64,000 bases of DNA from Arthrobacter globiformis (GTDB lineage Bacteria > Actinomycetota > Actinomycetes > Actinomycetales > Micrococcaceae): assembly GCF_030818015.1 (NCBI RefSeq), contig NZ_JAUSZX010000001.1, forward strand, positions 2,542,001 to 2,606,000, read 5' to 3'. Shown here in pieces: positions 43,895 to 53,060 of the stretch; position 1 is the first letter of the stretch; each line of letters opens with the position of its first letter. The translations under genes were made by a program, and so were the position numbers. Under the pieces are notes generated by a model. The model searched no databases, was not told where the DNA came from, and was given only the letters and a program-made list of their open reading frames with translations.

Positions 43895-44130
43895 TCACGC
43901 CTCGTAGAACTCTGACTTCTCAAAAAGCCGGCGGCCTTCTACCAACGAGTGGATCCAAATGATCTTTCCATCCTCCGTTACCCGCCACCACAAGGTGGGC
44001 AAGACCAGTGGGGCCAGCACCCGCAACGCACAGCTCCGCGCTGTCCTGCGCACGAATACAGCTGATGGCCACAAGATCGGGCTGTACGTGGCCCGATCCA
44101 CCATGCTCACCAGCCTGGGTGGCTAAGCTG
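43895..44130 (-). pseudogene. possible small SnoaL-like remnant
   Basis: Two minus frames join into plausible text: DLVAISCIRAQDSAELCVAG followed by WWRVTEDGKIIWIHSLVEGR and EFYEA. The pattern 'hWRVxDGKIxxxxxy' is usual at the end of SnoaL-like domains. Weak support. Confidence 0.3.
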
Positions 44131-44201
44131 CACACTTCTCCATCATGGGCGCCGGGGAATCACACTGACTGCCCCGCCGGTGGCGGGGGTGTGACGCACA
44201 C

Positions 44202-44477
44202 ATGGACGGCATGAGAACCCGCAAATCCCTCCAGATCCTGATCCTCGCTTCCGCACTTGCCATCGGCATCAGCCAGCCGGTCTTCAACGGACTGTCACTG
44301 CTGGCACTCCTGACGCTTCCGACCGTTTTCTTCTCCAGCCCGGCGCGATGCTCCGCTTCCGCCGTCCGGTACTTCGCATCGTCAAATTATCCTCCCAAAA
44401 AGGGGCGGCACTTCGGTGCCGCCCCTTTTGCGTGCCCGTATCGCTTTCAGGAAAGTCCACGTAAATTAGCCCTCTGA
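44202..44477 (+). CDS. possible small membrane protein, runs through a terminator
   Basis: 91 codons with one hydrophobic stretch (LQILILASALAIGISQ, then LLALLTLPTVFF). The frame crosses a strong terminator hairpin at 44398-44429, so the natural stop was probably earlier and the 3' end may be shifted. No family recognised. Confidence 0.35.
   Translation: MDGMRTRKSLQILILASALAIGISQPVFNGLSLLALLTLPTVFFSSPARCSASAVRYFASSNYPPKKGRHFGAAPFACPYRFQESPRKLAL
44398..44429. terminator. bidirectional terminator with TTCG tetraloop
   Basis: A perfect 14-bp stem (AAAAGGGGCGGCAC and complement) closed by a TTCG tetraloop. A-run on one side and T-run on the other allow termination on both strands. Confidence 0.85.
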
Positions 44478-44547
44478 GCAGGGACTTTGCCCTCAAGCGG
44501 TCGTACGATGAGCGCGTCACTTCACTCTTAACCAATGGGGGGAAACC

Positions 44548-45057
44548 TTGAGTCAGCCGCAATACCCGTCCCAGCAGCCGTATCCACAGCAGCAGCAATC
44601 CTGGCAGGGTGAACCTCCGCTTTGGGCCCCCTATTACGGGGCGCCGTTCCCTGTGGCCGTCAAGCGGTTCTTCAAGAAGTACGCCACGTTCTCCGGCAGG
44701 GCCAGCCGCAGCGAATACTGGTGGTGGACGCTCGTGTCCATCGGCGTGAGCATCATCCTGAACATCATCATCAGCGCCGGATCAACCACTTCGAGCCTCA
44801 CCGGCACGGCGACCGCCGGCCCCGGTTCCGTCTTCGGGACGGTCTTGCTCGTCATCTGGGGACTGGCGACTCTCGTTCCGTCCCTGGCACTGTCGGTCCG
44901 CCGCCTGCACGACGGAAACTTCAGCGGCTGGCTGCTGCTCCTCGTCCTGGTCCCGTTCCTGGGCGCCATCGCCGTGCTCGTTTTCATGATTTTGCCGTCC
45001 AACCCCGCCGGACAGCGATTCGACCAGCCTGGCGTGGATGTCGGTGCCGGGTCGTGA
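44548..45057 (+). CDS. DUF805 membrane protein
   Basis: A 169-residue protein from TTG (GGGGGGA upstream). The Gln/Pro-rich N-terminus is followed by WAPYYGAPFPVAVKRFFKKYATFSGRASRSEYWWW, with the DUF805 R.SR.EYW motif, three to four TM helices, and RRLHDGNFSGW, another family hallmark. It ends FDQPGVDVGAGS. The function of DUF805 proteins is unknown. The inactive paralogue at 37123 shares leader and terminator arrangement, showing a past duplication. Confidence 0.9.
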   Translation: MSQPQYPSQQPYPQQQQSWQGEPPLWAPYYGAPFPVAVKRFFKKYATFSGRASRSEYWWWTLVSIGVSIILNIIISAGSTTSSLTGTATAGPGSVFGTVLLVIWGLATLVPSLALSVRRLHDGNFSGWLLLLVLVPFLGAIAVLVFMILPSNPAGQRFDQPGVDVGAGS

Positions 45058-45080
45058 GCTAATCCTGCACGAACCACCAA

Positions 45081-45117
45081 CAGAAAGACCCGCTGTCACT
45101 GACAGCTGGTCTTTCTG
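45081..45117 (+). terminator. terminator of the DUF805 gene
   Basis: An 18-position stem with one mismatch (CAGAAAGACC..GCTGTCA and complement) and a very short loop, ending CTTTCTGCTT. Confidence 0.65.
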
Positions 45118-45323
45118 CTTCGCGGGTCCAGACTGGGAAGGGCGCCCATGTCGAGGCTGCCGGCTCGTCTACTTTACGCCCGAAACTCGTCGGTACAGGT
45201 GCCTTCTCCTGACGCCGCGGGCTTCCCGACACGGCACCGGATCACGGCCAGCGTCGAGCCCTACCGGGATGACGCCGGACGGCCTATCGTGGTTCTGACC
45301 TAGCACGAGGGAAAGGAACTACG

Positions 45324-45629
45324 ATGTTCACCCTGCATACAAGCTATCCGGTCCGGGACTACGAGGCATGGAAAAAAGTCTTCGACACCGATCCCGCAGG
45401 CCGCGCCGCCTCGGGTGCCCGGTCTGTCCGGGTGTTCCGGGATACAGACGACCAAAACGGCGTGGCCGTACTCCTTGACTTCGACACCAAGGAAGCAGCG
45501 ACCGCCTTTCTGGAAAAGCTGCGCAGCGAGGTGTGGGATAAGCCGGATGTGATGGGGCAACTGATGTCGGCGTCGCCGACAGCCAGGATTCTGGAGGAGG
45601 TGGCCCGCGAGGGTCAGGCCGCGGGCTGA
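45324..45629 (+). CDS. small dimeric alpha/beta-barrel-like protein
   Basis: A 101-residue protein. FTLHTSYPVRDYEAWKKVFD, then GVAVLLDFDTKEAATAFLEKLRS, give the beta-alpha-beta order of antibiotic-biosynthesis-monooxygenase/ferredoxin-fold proteins of about 100 residues. AAAGGAA precedes the ATG. No catalytic residues can be named; function unknown. Confidence 0.65.
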   Translation: MFTLHTSYPVRDYEAWKKVFDTDPAGRAASGARSVRVFRDTDDQNGVAVLLDFDTKEAATAFLEKLRSEVWDKPDVMGQLMSASPTARILEEVAREGQAAG

Positions 45630-45785
45630 CCGCTTCGAATCCCGTGGCCCCCTCCTCGGGAGGAAGAGTTAGCCGCAACTTCCTACGGAAATCGCGCAAA
45701 GCAGCGGGCCTGCGATCCCCTCAGAGCCAGAAAGCCAACGGGCCCCACTCAAGGCGGGACGTGCGAACGACTGTGCCCGAGGGAG

Positions 45786-45843
45786 CGATGCGCACCCACG
45801 GGCCGGTCGAAGTCCGATGCGCACCCACGGGCCGGTCGAAGTC
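45786..45843 (+). repeat. exact 29-bp tandem duplication
   Basis: Two adjacent identical 29-bp units (45786-45814, 45815-45843), each starting CGATGCGCACCCACGG. They lie in 427 bp (45630-46056) without a supported gene. Confidence 0.9.
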
Positions 45844-46056
45844 TGCGCCGCCGCAGGCCTGGTCTTCGAAGAAAACCAGACATGACCCAAACGCCTACTC
45901 GGCGGTCAGCGCGACGCGGACGCGGCGGCCAAGCTTGGCTTGCTTCATTCTGGTCGATTTCCGGATCCAGCAGCGCCGTTTCCCAGTCACCCTCATGGAC
46001 CCATGTCATACTGCGCATGTTTCCATGGGGGCAGTAAAACCACAGCAGGGGGACTG

Positions 46057-46512
46057 ATGGAACAACCTAACTTTGTGCCGGGCCAATACGACAATTACGT
46101 GCAACGAAATAGCTGTCAGCGGTGGCTCTGGTACACGCTCGGCGGCATCGGCGCTACGATCATGGCCCTCATCGTCGTATGGATGGTGAGTGCCAACCTC
46201 AGAGAATCAGCCGAGATCGAGAGAATGGTTTCTATCGCGGATGGCATTCCGTCCGCTGACTGGGAGCTGACGTCCTCCTCGAACCCGAAACACGACATCG
46301 GCTGCATCCCGTTTGACCAGTCCTGCCACAAATTGTCCCGGACATGGCCGGCTGCGGAGCCGGTCTACGTCGACGAGCTGGCCGCGGCCACGGGATACGA
46401 CCTGGAAGTAGGGACGGTCTACCGGCCGGACTGCGCTGATGGCTGGGTGGACGGGGTGAGCATCCGGCTCTGCGTCGACGGGGCGGACATCGAACTCAGC
46501 ATGCGCGACTGA
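46057..46512 (+). CDS. membrane-anchored extracellular protein, first of three-gene unit
   Basis: A 151-residue protein from ATG 46057 (CAGGGGG upstream): a polar N-terminus, one TM helix (residues 25-47), then an outside domain with paired Cys (DIGCIPFDQSCHKL, YRPDCADGW, IRLCVDG). Function unknown. The TGA overlaps the next ATG by one base. Confidence 0.7.
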   Translation: MEQPNFVPGQYDNYVQRNSCQRWLWYTLGGIGATIMALIVVWMVSANLRESAEIERMVSIADGIPSADWELTSSSNPKHDIGCIPFDQSCHKLSRTWPAAEPVYVDELAAATGYDLEVGTVYRPDCADGWVDGVSIRLCVDGADIELSMRD

Positions 46513-46940
46513 TGGGCCGGCGCTTGAATCCCGCTGCAGCTGCCTGCCTGCTGCTGGTGCTGACCCTGAGCTCGTGTGCCGGGCCGTCGACCGAGGAGAT
46601 GGGACGCAACGCCATCTGGGAAAAGGCCGCCGAGGGCAAGGCCTGGTTCACCGAGTTCACGGCAGCCACTGACACGGCCAACAGGGTCCTGGTGACCTCG
46701 AAGCTCGAGGGCCTGGGTAATCCATACGACTTTGGCTGGGACGCCGAAGGGGACTTCTACACCGATCACTACTACCGGGAGCACCTGACGACCAGCGGCG
46801 GCTGGTGGGGAGAACAGCGCACCGTCGGCGCCTGCGTGCAGTTCGCGGTGGCATCCGGACAGGTGACTTCGGCATCGGTTGACTGCCCCGACAAACGGCC
46901 GTACTCGGATCATGTGGATGAGCGGGTAACAGTGCCATGA
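46512..46940 (+). CDS. lipoprotein, second of three-gene unit
   Basis: A 142-residue protein with a signal peptide and lipobox LSSC (Cys near 22). The mature domain is rich in aromatics (WFTEFTAATDTANRVL, DFYTDHYYREHL, GGWWGEQRTVGACVQF) and has Cys pairs that may form disulphides. Overlaps its neighbours on both sides, so it should be co-translated with them. No family recognised. Confidence 0.7.
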   Translation: MGRRLNPAAAACLLLVLTLSSCAGPSTEEMGRNAIWEKAAEGKAWFTEFTAATDTANRVLVTSKLEGLGNPYDFGWDAEGDFYTDHYYREHLTTSGGWWGEQRTVGACVQFAVASGQVTSASVDCPDKRPYSDHVDERVTVP

Positions 46941-47299
46941 ACAGGAAGAAGCGCATCCTCGCGTGGGCGGTGTCGGCAGCAGTCGCCGCCGCACTGGTCA
47001 TCGTCCTCGTTCCGGTCGGGATCAGGTTGTGGGAGGTCCACCTCCTGACTTCGGATTGGACACTGACACCGAAAGAGGTGCCCTCGAAGGTCCAGTACGA
47101 TGACCGCGAGTTCAACTGCGGGCCCGGCGCCCAGCCGAGGCCGGGGCGAACCTTGGACGGGCTAACCGTGCGCGGTAAGACCGCCGGCGGCGCCGACATC
47201 TACGCCGCCGACCCGCCGCCAGGGAACAGCGTGGTAACTTCCATTTCGGTCCGCACCGAGGATGGCGTCTTCGTCTGCGACCTCATGGGCGGTCCCTAG
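46937..47299 (+). CDS. membrane-anchored extracellular protein, third of three-gene unit
   Basis: A 120-residue protein with a basic start MNRKKR, a TM helix (8-29), then an outside domain whose opening (LLTSDWTLTP) resembles the first protein of the unit (SADWELTS), with Cys in REFNCGPG and VFVCDL. ATGA overlap with the lipoprotein. The three genes probably encode one envelope assembly. Confidence 0.7.
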   Translation: MNRKKRILAWAVSAAVAAALVIVLVPVGIRLWEVHLLTSDWTLTPKEVPSKVQYDDREFNCGPGAQPRPGRTLDGLTVRGKTAGGADIYAADPPPGNSVVTSISVRTEDGVFVCDLMGGP

Positions 47300-48145
47300 T
47301 CCCCGGATCTTCCGGAAGATTCAACCGATAGGTACCGTTGGGCCATGGAAGGGCAGCGGCGGGAGCTTCCGTTCCATGGCTGCTAATTCGGCGTTTCCGC
47401 AGGTTAGGTTGACGCCGGACTGGTTCGGGTCGGCTAGGTGAGCCTGTAGCAGCGCTCCGGGCCATGAGGCCGGCGGTGCTGGTGTCAGCCTGAGCTACAT
47501 TCTCGAGTATGCTCTCGGGCCGGCCCGCACGCACTGCCGCCCCAGCACGATCCGCGATCGCCCACAGGGCACGTGAAGGATGGACACTCATGTGGGTGAA
47601 TTCGATGAGGGCATCACGAAAACGCTGCTGCCCAACTGCGATGAGACCAGCTGCCCACCGCGTGTCTGGACTGGTCACAGCAAGCGGTGAAGTCTTCATC
47701 AGTTCGCGACTATGGGCGAGGGCGGCTTGTGCCTTGGAGAAGTCTCCGAGGAGGGCGTTGGCGCGTGCTACCGTGGCTGCGGCGTGGCTTCCCAGCATTG
47801 GCTGGGAGGTATCCCGGGCCATCCGCATGGCGTACTCTGCATCGGCCAAGCCCTCCCGAACCTGGCCCCACAGGAGACGCACGCTGTTGCCGCCGCCCGA
47901 TGCCACGCGGCACGGTCAGGGTCGGAAATTGTCAGTGCCAGAGCCTCGTGGGCTCGGTGGATCTCCTCACTTGTCGCTGCACCGTGTATAGCTGACCGGA
48001 GGACGGGATGGCGAAACGTCAGGATGCCGTCTGCTACCCGGATCAAACCGGCACGTTCAAGCGGTCCAAAGTCTGGGAAGGTGAGATCGAACGTCCGTGC
48101 CGCACCGAGTAGATCCGAGAGGTTCGCATCTCCATGATCGGCGGC
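47283..48145 (-). pseudogene. LuxR/LAL-type regulator, internal fragment
   Basis: Two frames join near 47880. The upstream part (LERAGLIRVADGILTFRHPVLRSAIH, then ALALTISDPDRAAWHRAAA) is the region after the ATPase domain in large LuxR-type (LAL) regulators, and the downstream part is TPR-like helices (ANALLGDFSKAQAALAHSREL, ALWAIADRAGAAVRAGRPE). Both the N-terminal Walker motifs and the C-terminal LuxR helix-turn-helix are missing. Confidence 0.65.
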
Positions 48146-48149
48146 TGAC

Positions 48150-48474
48150 GCTTTCAGGGTCGTTGAGGCTGCCGAGCATCACGAATACCTGGCCCGGGAA
48201 TCCTGAGAGCTTGTCTGGTATAGACCCGGGCACCGCAATCAGGACAGAAGTTGCGTTCCAGCGTGTTTCCACTGTCGGCCCCATAAGGATAGGAACGCGG
48301 GCTGCCACTGAGGGGCTTGAAGTCGTCCTGGGCCACCCTGAAATAGCTAGCCAGTACGCCCCCGGACGATCTCTGACAATCCTTGCACTAACAGTTCGCA
48401 ATGACGTCGGGTGTGTTGCTGAACTCGTACGTGAGGGCGCCACACTCGCAACGTCCCGTGAACTTCTCCGGCAT
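48150..48474 (-). pseudogene. GFA-family (glutathione-dependent formaldehyde-activating-like) protein, inactivated
   Basis: From ATG 48474 (AGGAGT upstream): MPEKFTGRCECGALTYEF, then NC followed by TAG, CKDCQRSSGG, FKPLSGSPRSYPYG, NFCPDCGARVY, and after a frameshift FPGQVFVMLGSLND. All zinc cysteines of the fold are visible (CxC, CxxC, CxxC). The nonsense codon plus frameshift inactivate it. Confidence 0.75.
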
Positions 48475-48978
48475 GTCTTACTCCTATTCGTTTAAGCCGA
48501 TGCCACCCACGGGCCACCCGAGCCGGCTTCCGCCCGCTGCGAGCAGGGCCCAGGCCCCCGGATTGGACTTGTCCATCATGACCATGGAGCAAGGCCCGGA
48601 CATCCGTCATCTGACTGAGCTCTTCCCTGTACGCCGCCAACTATTACCTTGGGTCACGTTGTGGGGCCGCGCTCAAGGTGCCCGACGACCAGGACGCGGG
48701 GGAGGTCACGCCCTCTTTCCCGTAAGGCAGCGAGGCCTGAAGGGGCGGGTTGCGTGGAAGAATCCGCGGCTGGGATCGCGGTTGGACAGGACTGGATCCC
48801 AGAGGCCCGCGTGGAGCGGTCGACTACGCCGTGGGCAGTGGGGCAGACCGCTTCATCCAGGTTCCGCTTTGACCGATCTGTAGCCCGCACCGGCACTGAC
48901 ACATAGGCTCAACATGTGAGTGGCGGGGACGGCAATCCGACAAGCGGATCCGGCCCGCGACCCGTGAAGGAAAAAAGC
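48475..48978. other. intergenic upstream of the cold-shock gene
   Basis: About 500 bp. No supported gene. The last 75 bp precede the cold-shock gene; the leader is probably regulatory, but I could not fit a consensus promoter. Confidence 0.35.
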
Positions 48979-49182
48979 ATGGCAACAGGTACGGTCAAGT
49001 GGTTCAACGCCGAAAAGGGCTTCGGATTCATCGCCCCCGACGACGGAAGCGCTGACGTGTTCGCACACTTTTCAGCAATCGCATCCAGCGGTTACCGCTC
49101 CCTGGACGAGAACCAGAAGGTTCAGTTCGACGTCACCCAGGGCCCTAAGGGTCCGCAGGCGGAGAACATCCAGCCGCTCTAA
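48979..49182 (+). CDS. CspA-family cold-shock protein
   Basis: A complete 67-residue cold-shock domain: [19 protein letters not shown] (RNP1) and DVFAHFSAI (RNP2), ending [21 protein letters not shown] single-stranded nucleic acid chaperone of the cytoplasm. GAAGGAA precedes the ATG. A terminator follows 12 bp after the stop, so it is monocistronic. Confidence 0.97.
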   Translation: MATGTVKWFNAEKGFGFIAPDDGSADVFAHFSAIASSGYRSLDENQKVQFDVTQGPKGPQAENIQPL

Positions 49183-49193
49183 GTGGTTCTCAG

Positions 49194-49224
49194 GAAGCTG
49201 GCCGGCTGCAAACCGGCCAGCTTC
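49194..49224 (+). terminator. rho-independent terminator of the cold-shock gene
   Basis: A perfect 12-bp stem GAAGCTGGCCGG / CCGGCCAGCTTC with a 7-nt loop, followed by TCTGTTTT. Confidence 0.9.
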
Positions 49225-49923
49225 TCTGTTTTCACGCAGCCCCGTTGCCGCACGCATAGCGGCACGACCACAAGGGAGGCCCGCCAGCCAAACGGCAACC
49301 GTTCTGAATGTCCAACAATTCCATAACGGCAGCAGCGGCGGGTCTGGGCACCCACATCCAGACCCACTGTCGCCCCTACCTCCTGAGTTCGGACTCCTTG
49401 CCTGCCTCGGCGGAACAGCACAGGACAGCGAAATGCTCTATCAGGTTCAGTAACCGCTTCGAGCCCTTCAACGGCTCACACGTTTCGGCCTTCGTGCACG
49501 GCCCGGAGCCCCTACTCCTGAGTGATTTCGGAACGCCGATAACCGCCGTTTCGCCAACCTAAAGCGCACCGATCGGCTGACGAGGCGGGAAACGGTCCGG
49601 CCGTGTCTTCTTGGATTACGACGTCGTCGGGGAGAAGCGTGTCGGCCTGCGGTTCCCAGGCGGGGTTCCAGCCATGCCATGAGTGGGTCTTTGATGAGTT
49701 GGGTCGAGTTCAGTTCGACGAGTTGGTGGCTGTGATGACGCCGCGGTATCTGAGCCCACGTTGACGATTTAAATTAGGACAACGATCAGGTAGCGCTTTC
49801 TGCCGCGGCACTGGACACCGGAGACTATCGTTGCATCTTCCTTATTGCGGGCCCGTTCTGATGGGACAGGCAGCCGGCTACTCAAACATTTACAGGTAGC
49901 GGACTATATGCCGCCCGGGCGGG
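49225..49923. other. intergenic, nothing recognised
   Basis: About 700 bp. Open frames on both strands (for example 49308-49562 plus, 49468-49680 minus) show no motif or ribosome site. Confidence 0.4.
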
Positions 49924-50511
49924 TCAGTCCGGGTGAGCACGGGTGACGAAGTGCTCAACCCGGCGGTCAGGAATTAGCCAGATCAGGGCCACAATGGTGT
50001 AGACCGCAACCCCAAGCAGTGGCTGGACAGCGGTCAGCCCAAGGCCTGCGAGGTAAATCAGTGGCGACGTTTTGCCTTTCCAGTCCCGGCCAATTGCCTG
50101 GGCGAGGGGGCCGTCCCGGCCCTGTTGGCGGATCAGTGCCCGTTCCAGGATGAAGTAGGCGATCGCGGCGCACAGTAAGTTGATCCCGTACGTCAGCACC
50201 GGGATCTGCACGAAGCCGGACTCATCCATCCAGCGGGTGGTGAACGGGATTAGTGAAAGCCAGAACAACAAGTGCAGATTGGCCCAGAGGATCGCCCCGT
50301 TGACCCTGCCTGCCAGGTGGATCATGTGGTGGTGATTGTTCCAGTAAATTCCGACGTAGACGAAGCTGAGCAGGTAGCTGAGGAACGTGGGCAGGACGGA
50401 CCCCAAACCACGCCAGGTCGGTTCGTCCGGCACATGGAGTTCCAGCACCATGATTGTGATGATGATGGCGAGCACACCATCACTGAACGCCTCCAGACGG
50501 TTCTTGTTCAC
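49924..50511 (-). CDS. TMEM175-family (DUF1211) potassium-channel-like membrane protein
   Basis: A 195-residue protein beginning (GTG) MNKNRLEAFSDGVLAI; the RxxxFSDG motif of TM1 is the TMEM175 signature. Six hydrophobic segments follow, with NNHHHMIH after TM2 and HLLFWLSLIPF in TM3, as in the prokaryotic family. Prokaryotic members form K+-selective channels as tetramers; that role is inferred. Confidence 0.9.
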   Translation of the reverse strand: MNKNRLEAFSDGVLAIIITIMVLELHVPDEPTWRGLGSVLPTFLSYLLSFVYVGIYWNNHHHMIHLAGRVNGAILWANLHLLFWLSLIPFTTRWMDESGFVQIPVLTYGINLLCAAIAYFILERALIRQQGRDGPLAQAIGRDWKGKTSPLIYLAGLGLTAVQPLLGVAVYTIVALIWLIPDRRVEHFVTRAHPD

Positions 50512-50662
50512 CGGCTTCCCTCCATCAAAGCAACATCCTAATTAAGGATCCTCAGCCAGGGCCCGGAGAGCTCGGCACGTGACGATCGTCGGCGCATCGA
50601 GACCTTCTCCGCTGCTAGGATCTGAAGCTCGTGCACGCGCCTGCACGGAAAACGCTAAACCA

Positions 50663-52258
50663 TCAATTTTGCGGGTGTGGGACGTCTCTTCCCCAATCTG
50701 GCTCCGCCGGCGCGGGCGATACCTTTCTGCCCCGCGGGGGACGGAGCAGAGCGCGCAACGTCTGGATGGTGTCGGCCTCCGCGGCCGTCTTGTCGTCACG
50801 GTAGCGCTTGACGCGTGCGAACCGAAGGGCGATTCCACCCGGATAGCGGGGAGAGTGCTGGACGCCGTCGATGGCGATCTCGACCACGGTGACCGGCTCG
50901 GTCCACACCGTACCCGCCGTGCGCCGCACCTCCAACTCCTGGAACCTTTCAGTCTGCCATCGCAGCAGCGCGTCGGTGAGGCCCTTGAACGTCTTGCCCA
51001 CCATCACGTAACCACCGGGTTCGCCGAACTCGCCAACAGGGTCCAGGGCTCCGAGGTGCAGGTTCGACAGCAGCCCGTTGCGCCGTCCTGACCCCCATTC
51101 GCAGGCGAGCACCACCAGGTCGTAGGTGAGCACCGGCTTCACCTTGATCCAGTTCGAACCCCGCCGCCCGGCGGCGTAGGCCGAGTCCACCGCCTTCACG
51201 ACCACGCCCTCATGGCCGGCGGCCAGCGCATCGCGCGACACTCTCTCGGCAACAGCCGCATCCGCAGTGATTTTTCCCGGGATGCGGTGCCCGGGGGCGA
51301 TGCGCTCGAGCACACCGATGCGTGTGGACAGCGGCTCGTCGAGCAGGTCGCGCCCGTCGATGTGCAGCACGTCGAAAAACCACGGATGCAGCAGCGTGGT
51401 GCGCGCCGCGTTCGCCCCGAACCGGGACATGGTCTCCTGGAACGGCCGCGGCCCGCCGTCCTCGTCGAGGGCTAAGGTCTCGCCGTCGAGGATCACATCG
51501 CGCACGGGCAGTCCTCGCACCACCTCCACCACCTCAGGCAGCCGGTGGGTCACTTCGGCCAGGGTGCGGGTGTAGATGCGCACGTCGTCGCCGGCACGGT
51601 GCACCTGGATGCGTGCGCCGTCGAGTTTGTATTCCACCGACGCTTCCCCCGTCGTCTCCAGCGCCTCGCCGGCACTGGCCGCGGTTGCGGCGAGCATGGG
51701 CTGCACGGGACGTCCGACGACGAGGCCGACGGCGTCAAGCTGGGCCGCGGTGCCCGTGACCGCCAGCAGGGCGGTCCCGCCGAGATCGCCGGAGAGCATC
51801 GCTGCGCGGCGTACGGCCTCGACCGGCCGGCCGGCGGCGCGGGCAACCGCATCCGTCAGTACGCCTTCGAGTGCACCGGTACGAAGTTCTCCGAGCAGCA
51901 CGCCGGCGATGAAGGCCTGCTCTCGTTCGGTGGCTTCCGCCATCAGAGTCCGAAGGGTGGCGGCGCGTTCAACGGTCGAGCCAGCGCCTGCGGCTGCCAG
52001 CAGCCGGTCCAACGCAACGTCGAGGTGGGCGATAGTGAGATTCGGCTCAGGAGCTGGCTCGCCCCTGGCCGCCCGCATGCCGCTCCAGCCGATCCCGACT
52101 CGGCCCTGGCGAGGCTTGGCGGTGAGCAAGCCGACCGCCGTCGGGATGTCCGCGGGGTCGAGCCGGAGCAGCAGGCCTGCCAGTTCGTTGACCTTGGCGA
52201 GCCGGGAGCGGGTGGCCGCGACGGCTTCCGAGGTCCTCACGAGCTCGTCGAGTAGCAT
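50663..52258 (-). CDS. ATP-dependent DNA ligase
   Basis: A 531-residue ligase. An N-terminal helical DNA-binding domain (residues 1-200) precedes the adenylation motif I YKLDGARIQVHR (Lys nucleophile near 210), motif III-like FFDVLHIDGRDLL, motif IV GHEGVVVKAVDSAYAAGRRG and motif V NWIKVKP. An OB-fold domain follows with FQELEVRRT and the closing HSPRYPGGIALRFARVKRYRDDK. This is the LigB-like class of actinobacteria, a non-essential ligase used in repair. Stands alone. Confidence 0.95.
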   Translation of the reverse strand: MLLDELVRTSEAVAATRSRLAKVNELAGLLLRLDPADIPTAVGLLTAKPRQGRVGIGWSGMRAARGEPAPEPNLTIAHLDVALDRLLAAAGAGSTVERAATLRTLMAEATEREQAFIAGVLLGELRTGALEGVLTDAVARAAGRPVEAVRRAAMLSGDLGGTALLAVTGTAAQLDAVGLVVGRPVQPMLAATAASAGEALETTGEASVEYKLDGARIQVHRAGDDVRIYTRTLAEVTHRLPEVVEVVRGLPVRDVILDGETLALDEDGGPRPFQETMSRFGANAARTTLLHPWFFDVLHIDGRDLLDEPLSTRIGVLERIAPGHRIPGKITADAAVAERVSRDALAAGHEGVVVKAVDSAYAAGRRGSNWIKVKPVLTYDLVVLACEWGSGRRNGLLSNLHLGALDPVGEFGEPGGYVMVGKTFKGLTDALLRWQTERFQELEVRRTAGTVWTEPVTVVEIAIDGVQHSPRYPGGIALRFARVKRYRDDKTAAEADTIQTLRALLRPPRGRKVSPAPAEPDWGRDVPHPQN

Positions 52259-52321
52259 GGCACCAGTCTGTCACGGCCGCTGGCTATGGACAGCGATTAG
52301 GCCCTGTTCCAGAATGGGCGC

Positions 52322-52924
52322 GTGGGCATCATCGTCGCCAACCTGTTTGTCACCCTCGACGGCGTCTACCAGGCGCCGGGCGGCAGCGAAGAAGATACCG
52401 CGGGCGGATTCGCCTTCGGTGGCTGGCAGGCGCCGGTGTCCGATGACGAGGCCGGCGCTGCCATCGGCGAGGAGATTGGCCGCATCGACGCCCTGCTCCT
52501 CGGTCGGAAGACCTACGACATTTTCGCGGCCTACTGGCCGCACCAGTCCGACGAGATCGGCGGCACGCTCAACCGGGCGCCCAAGTTCGTCGTCTCCAAT
52601 TCACTGGTTGCTCCGGCGTGGGCGGGCACCAAGGTGCTGCCAAATGCAGAGGCAGCGGGCCAGCTCCGTGAAGAGTTCGACGAGGTGCACATGTTCGGCA
52701 GCGGCGTCCTCATCCGGTCGCTACTGGCGGCGGACGTGCTCGACCGCCTCCACCTCTGGCTCTATCCGATCACCCTCGGGCAGGGCAAGCGCATCTTCGA
52801 TACCGGGACCGTTCCCGCCTCCTTCCGCCTCGCCGAGCCGGCGCGCACCTTCCCGAAGGGGGCAGTGTCGCTGGTCTACGACCGAGCGGGCAGCGTGGCG
52901 ACGCAGGACATGCGGGGCGCCTGA
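52322..52924 (+). CDS. dihydrofolate reductase / RibD C-terminal family protein
   Basis: A 200-residue protein from GTG. VANLFVTLDGVYQAPGG (N-terminal strand and loop), LLLGRKTYDIFAAYWP, TKVLPNAEAAGQL, MFGSGVLIRSLL (NADPH-binding GS segment) and a closing strand region. This matches the RibD_C/DHFR-like family of uncertain substrate rather than true folate DHFR. A second fragment of the same family starts at its stop codon. Confidence 0.9.
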   Translation: MGIIVANLFVTLDGVYQAPGGSEEDTAGGFAFGGWQAPVSDDEAGAAIGEEIGRIDALLLGRKTYDIFAAYWPHQSDEIGGTLNRAPKFVVSNSLVAPAWAGTKVLPNAEAAGQLREEFDEVHMFGSGVLIRSLLAADVLDRLHLWLYPITLGQGKRIFDTGTVPASFRLAEPARTFPKGAVSLVYDRAGSVATQDMRGA

Positions 52925-53060
52925 TGGGCAAGGTTATCGCGTTCATCACCACGTCCCGTTGACGGCTTTATTACCGGCCCAGACGACTGGCCCGGCTGCG
53001 GCCTGGGCAAGGGCGGAGAGCGCCTGCGCTACTGGGTGATGGGCGACGCGATTCCGTAGT
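52924..53060 (+). pseudogene. second dihydrofolate-reductase-like gene, 5' fragment
   Basis: The ATG overlaps the stop of the previous gene (TGATG). MGKVIAFITTS, then an extra C shifts the frame; corrected text is VDGFITGPDDWPGCGLGKGGERLRYWVMGDA, the N-terminus of another RibD_C/DHFR-like protein, ending after about 47 residues. It was probably the second gene of a two-gene operon. Confidence 0.7.
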
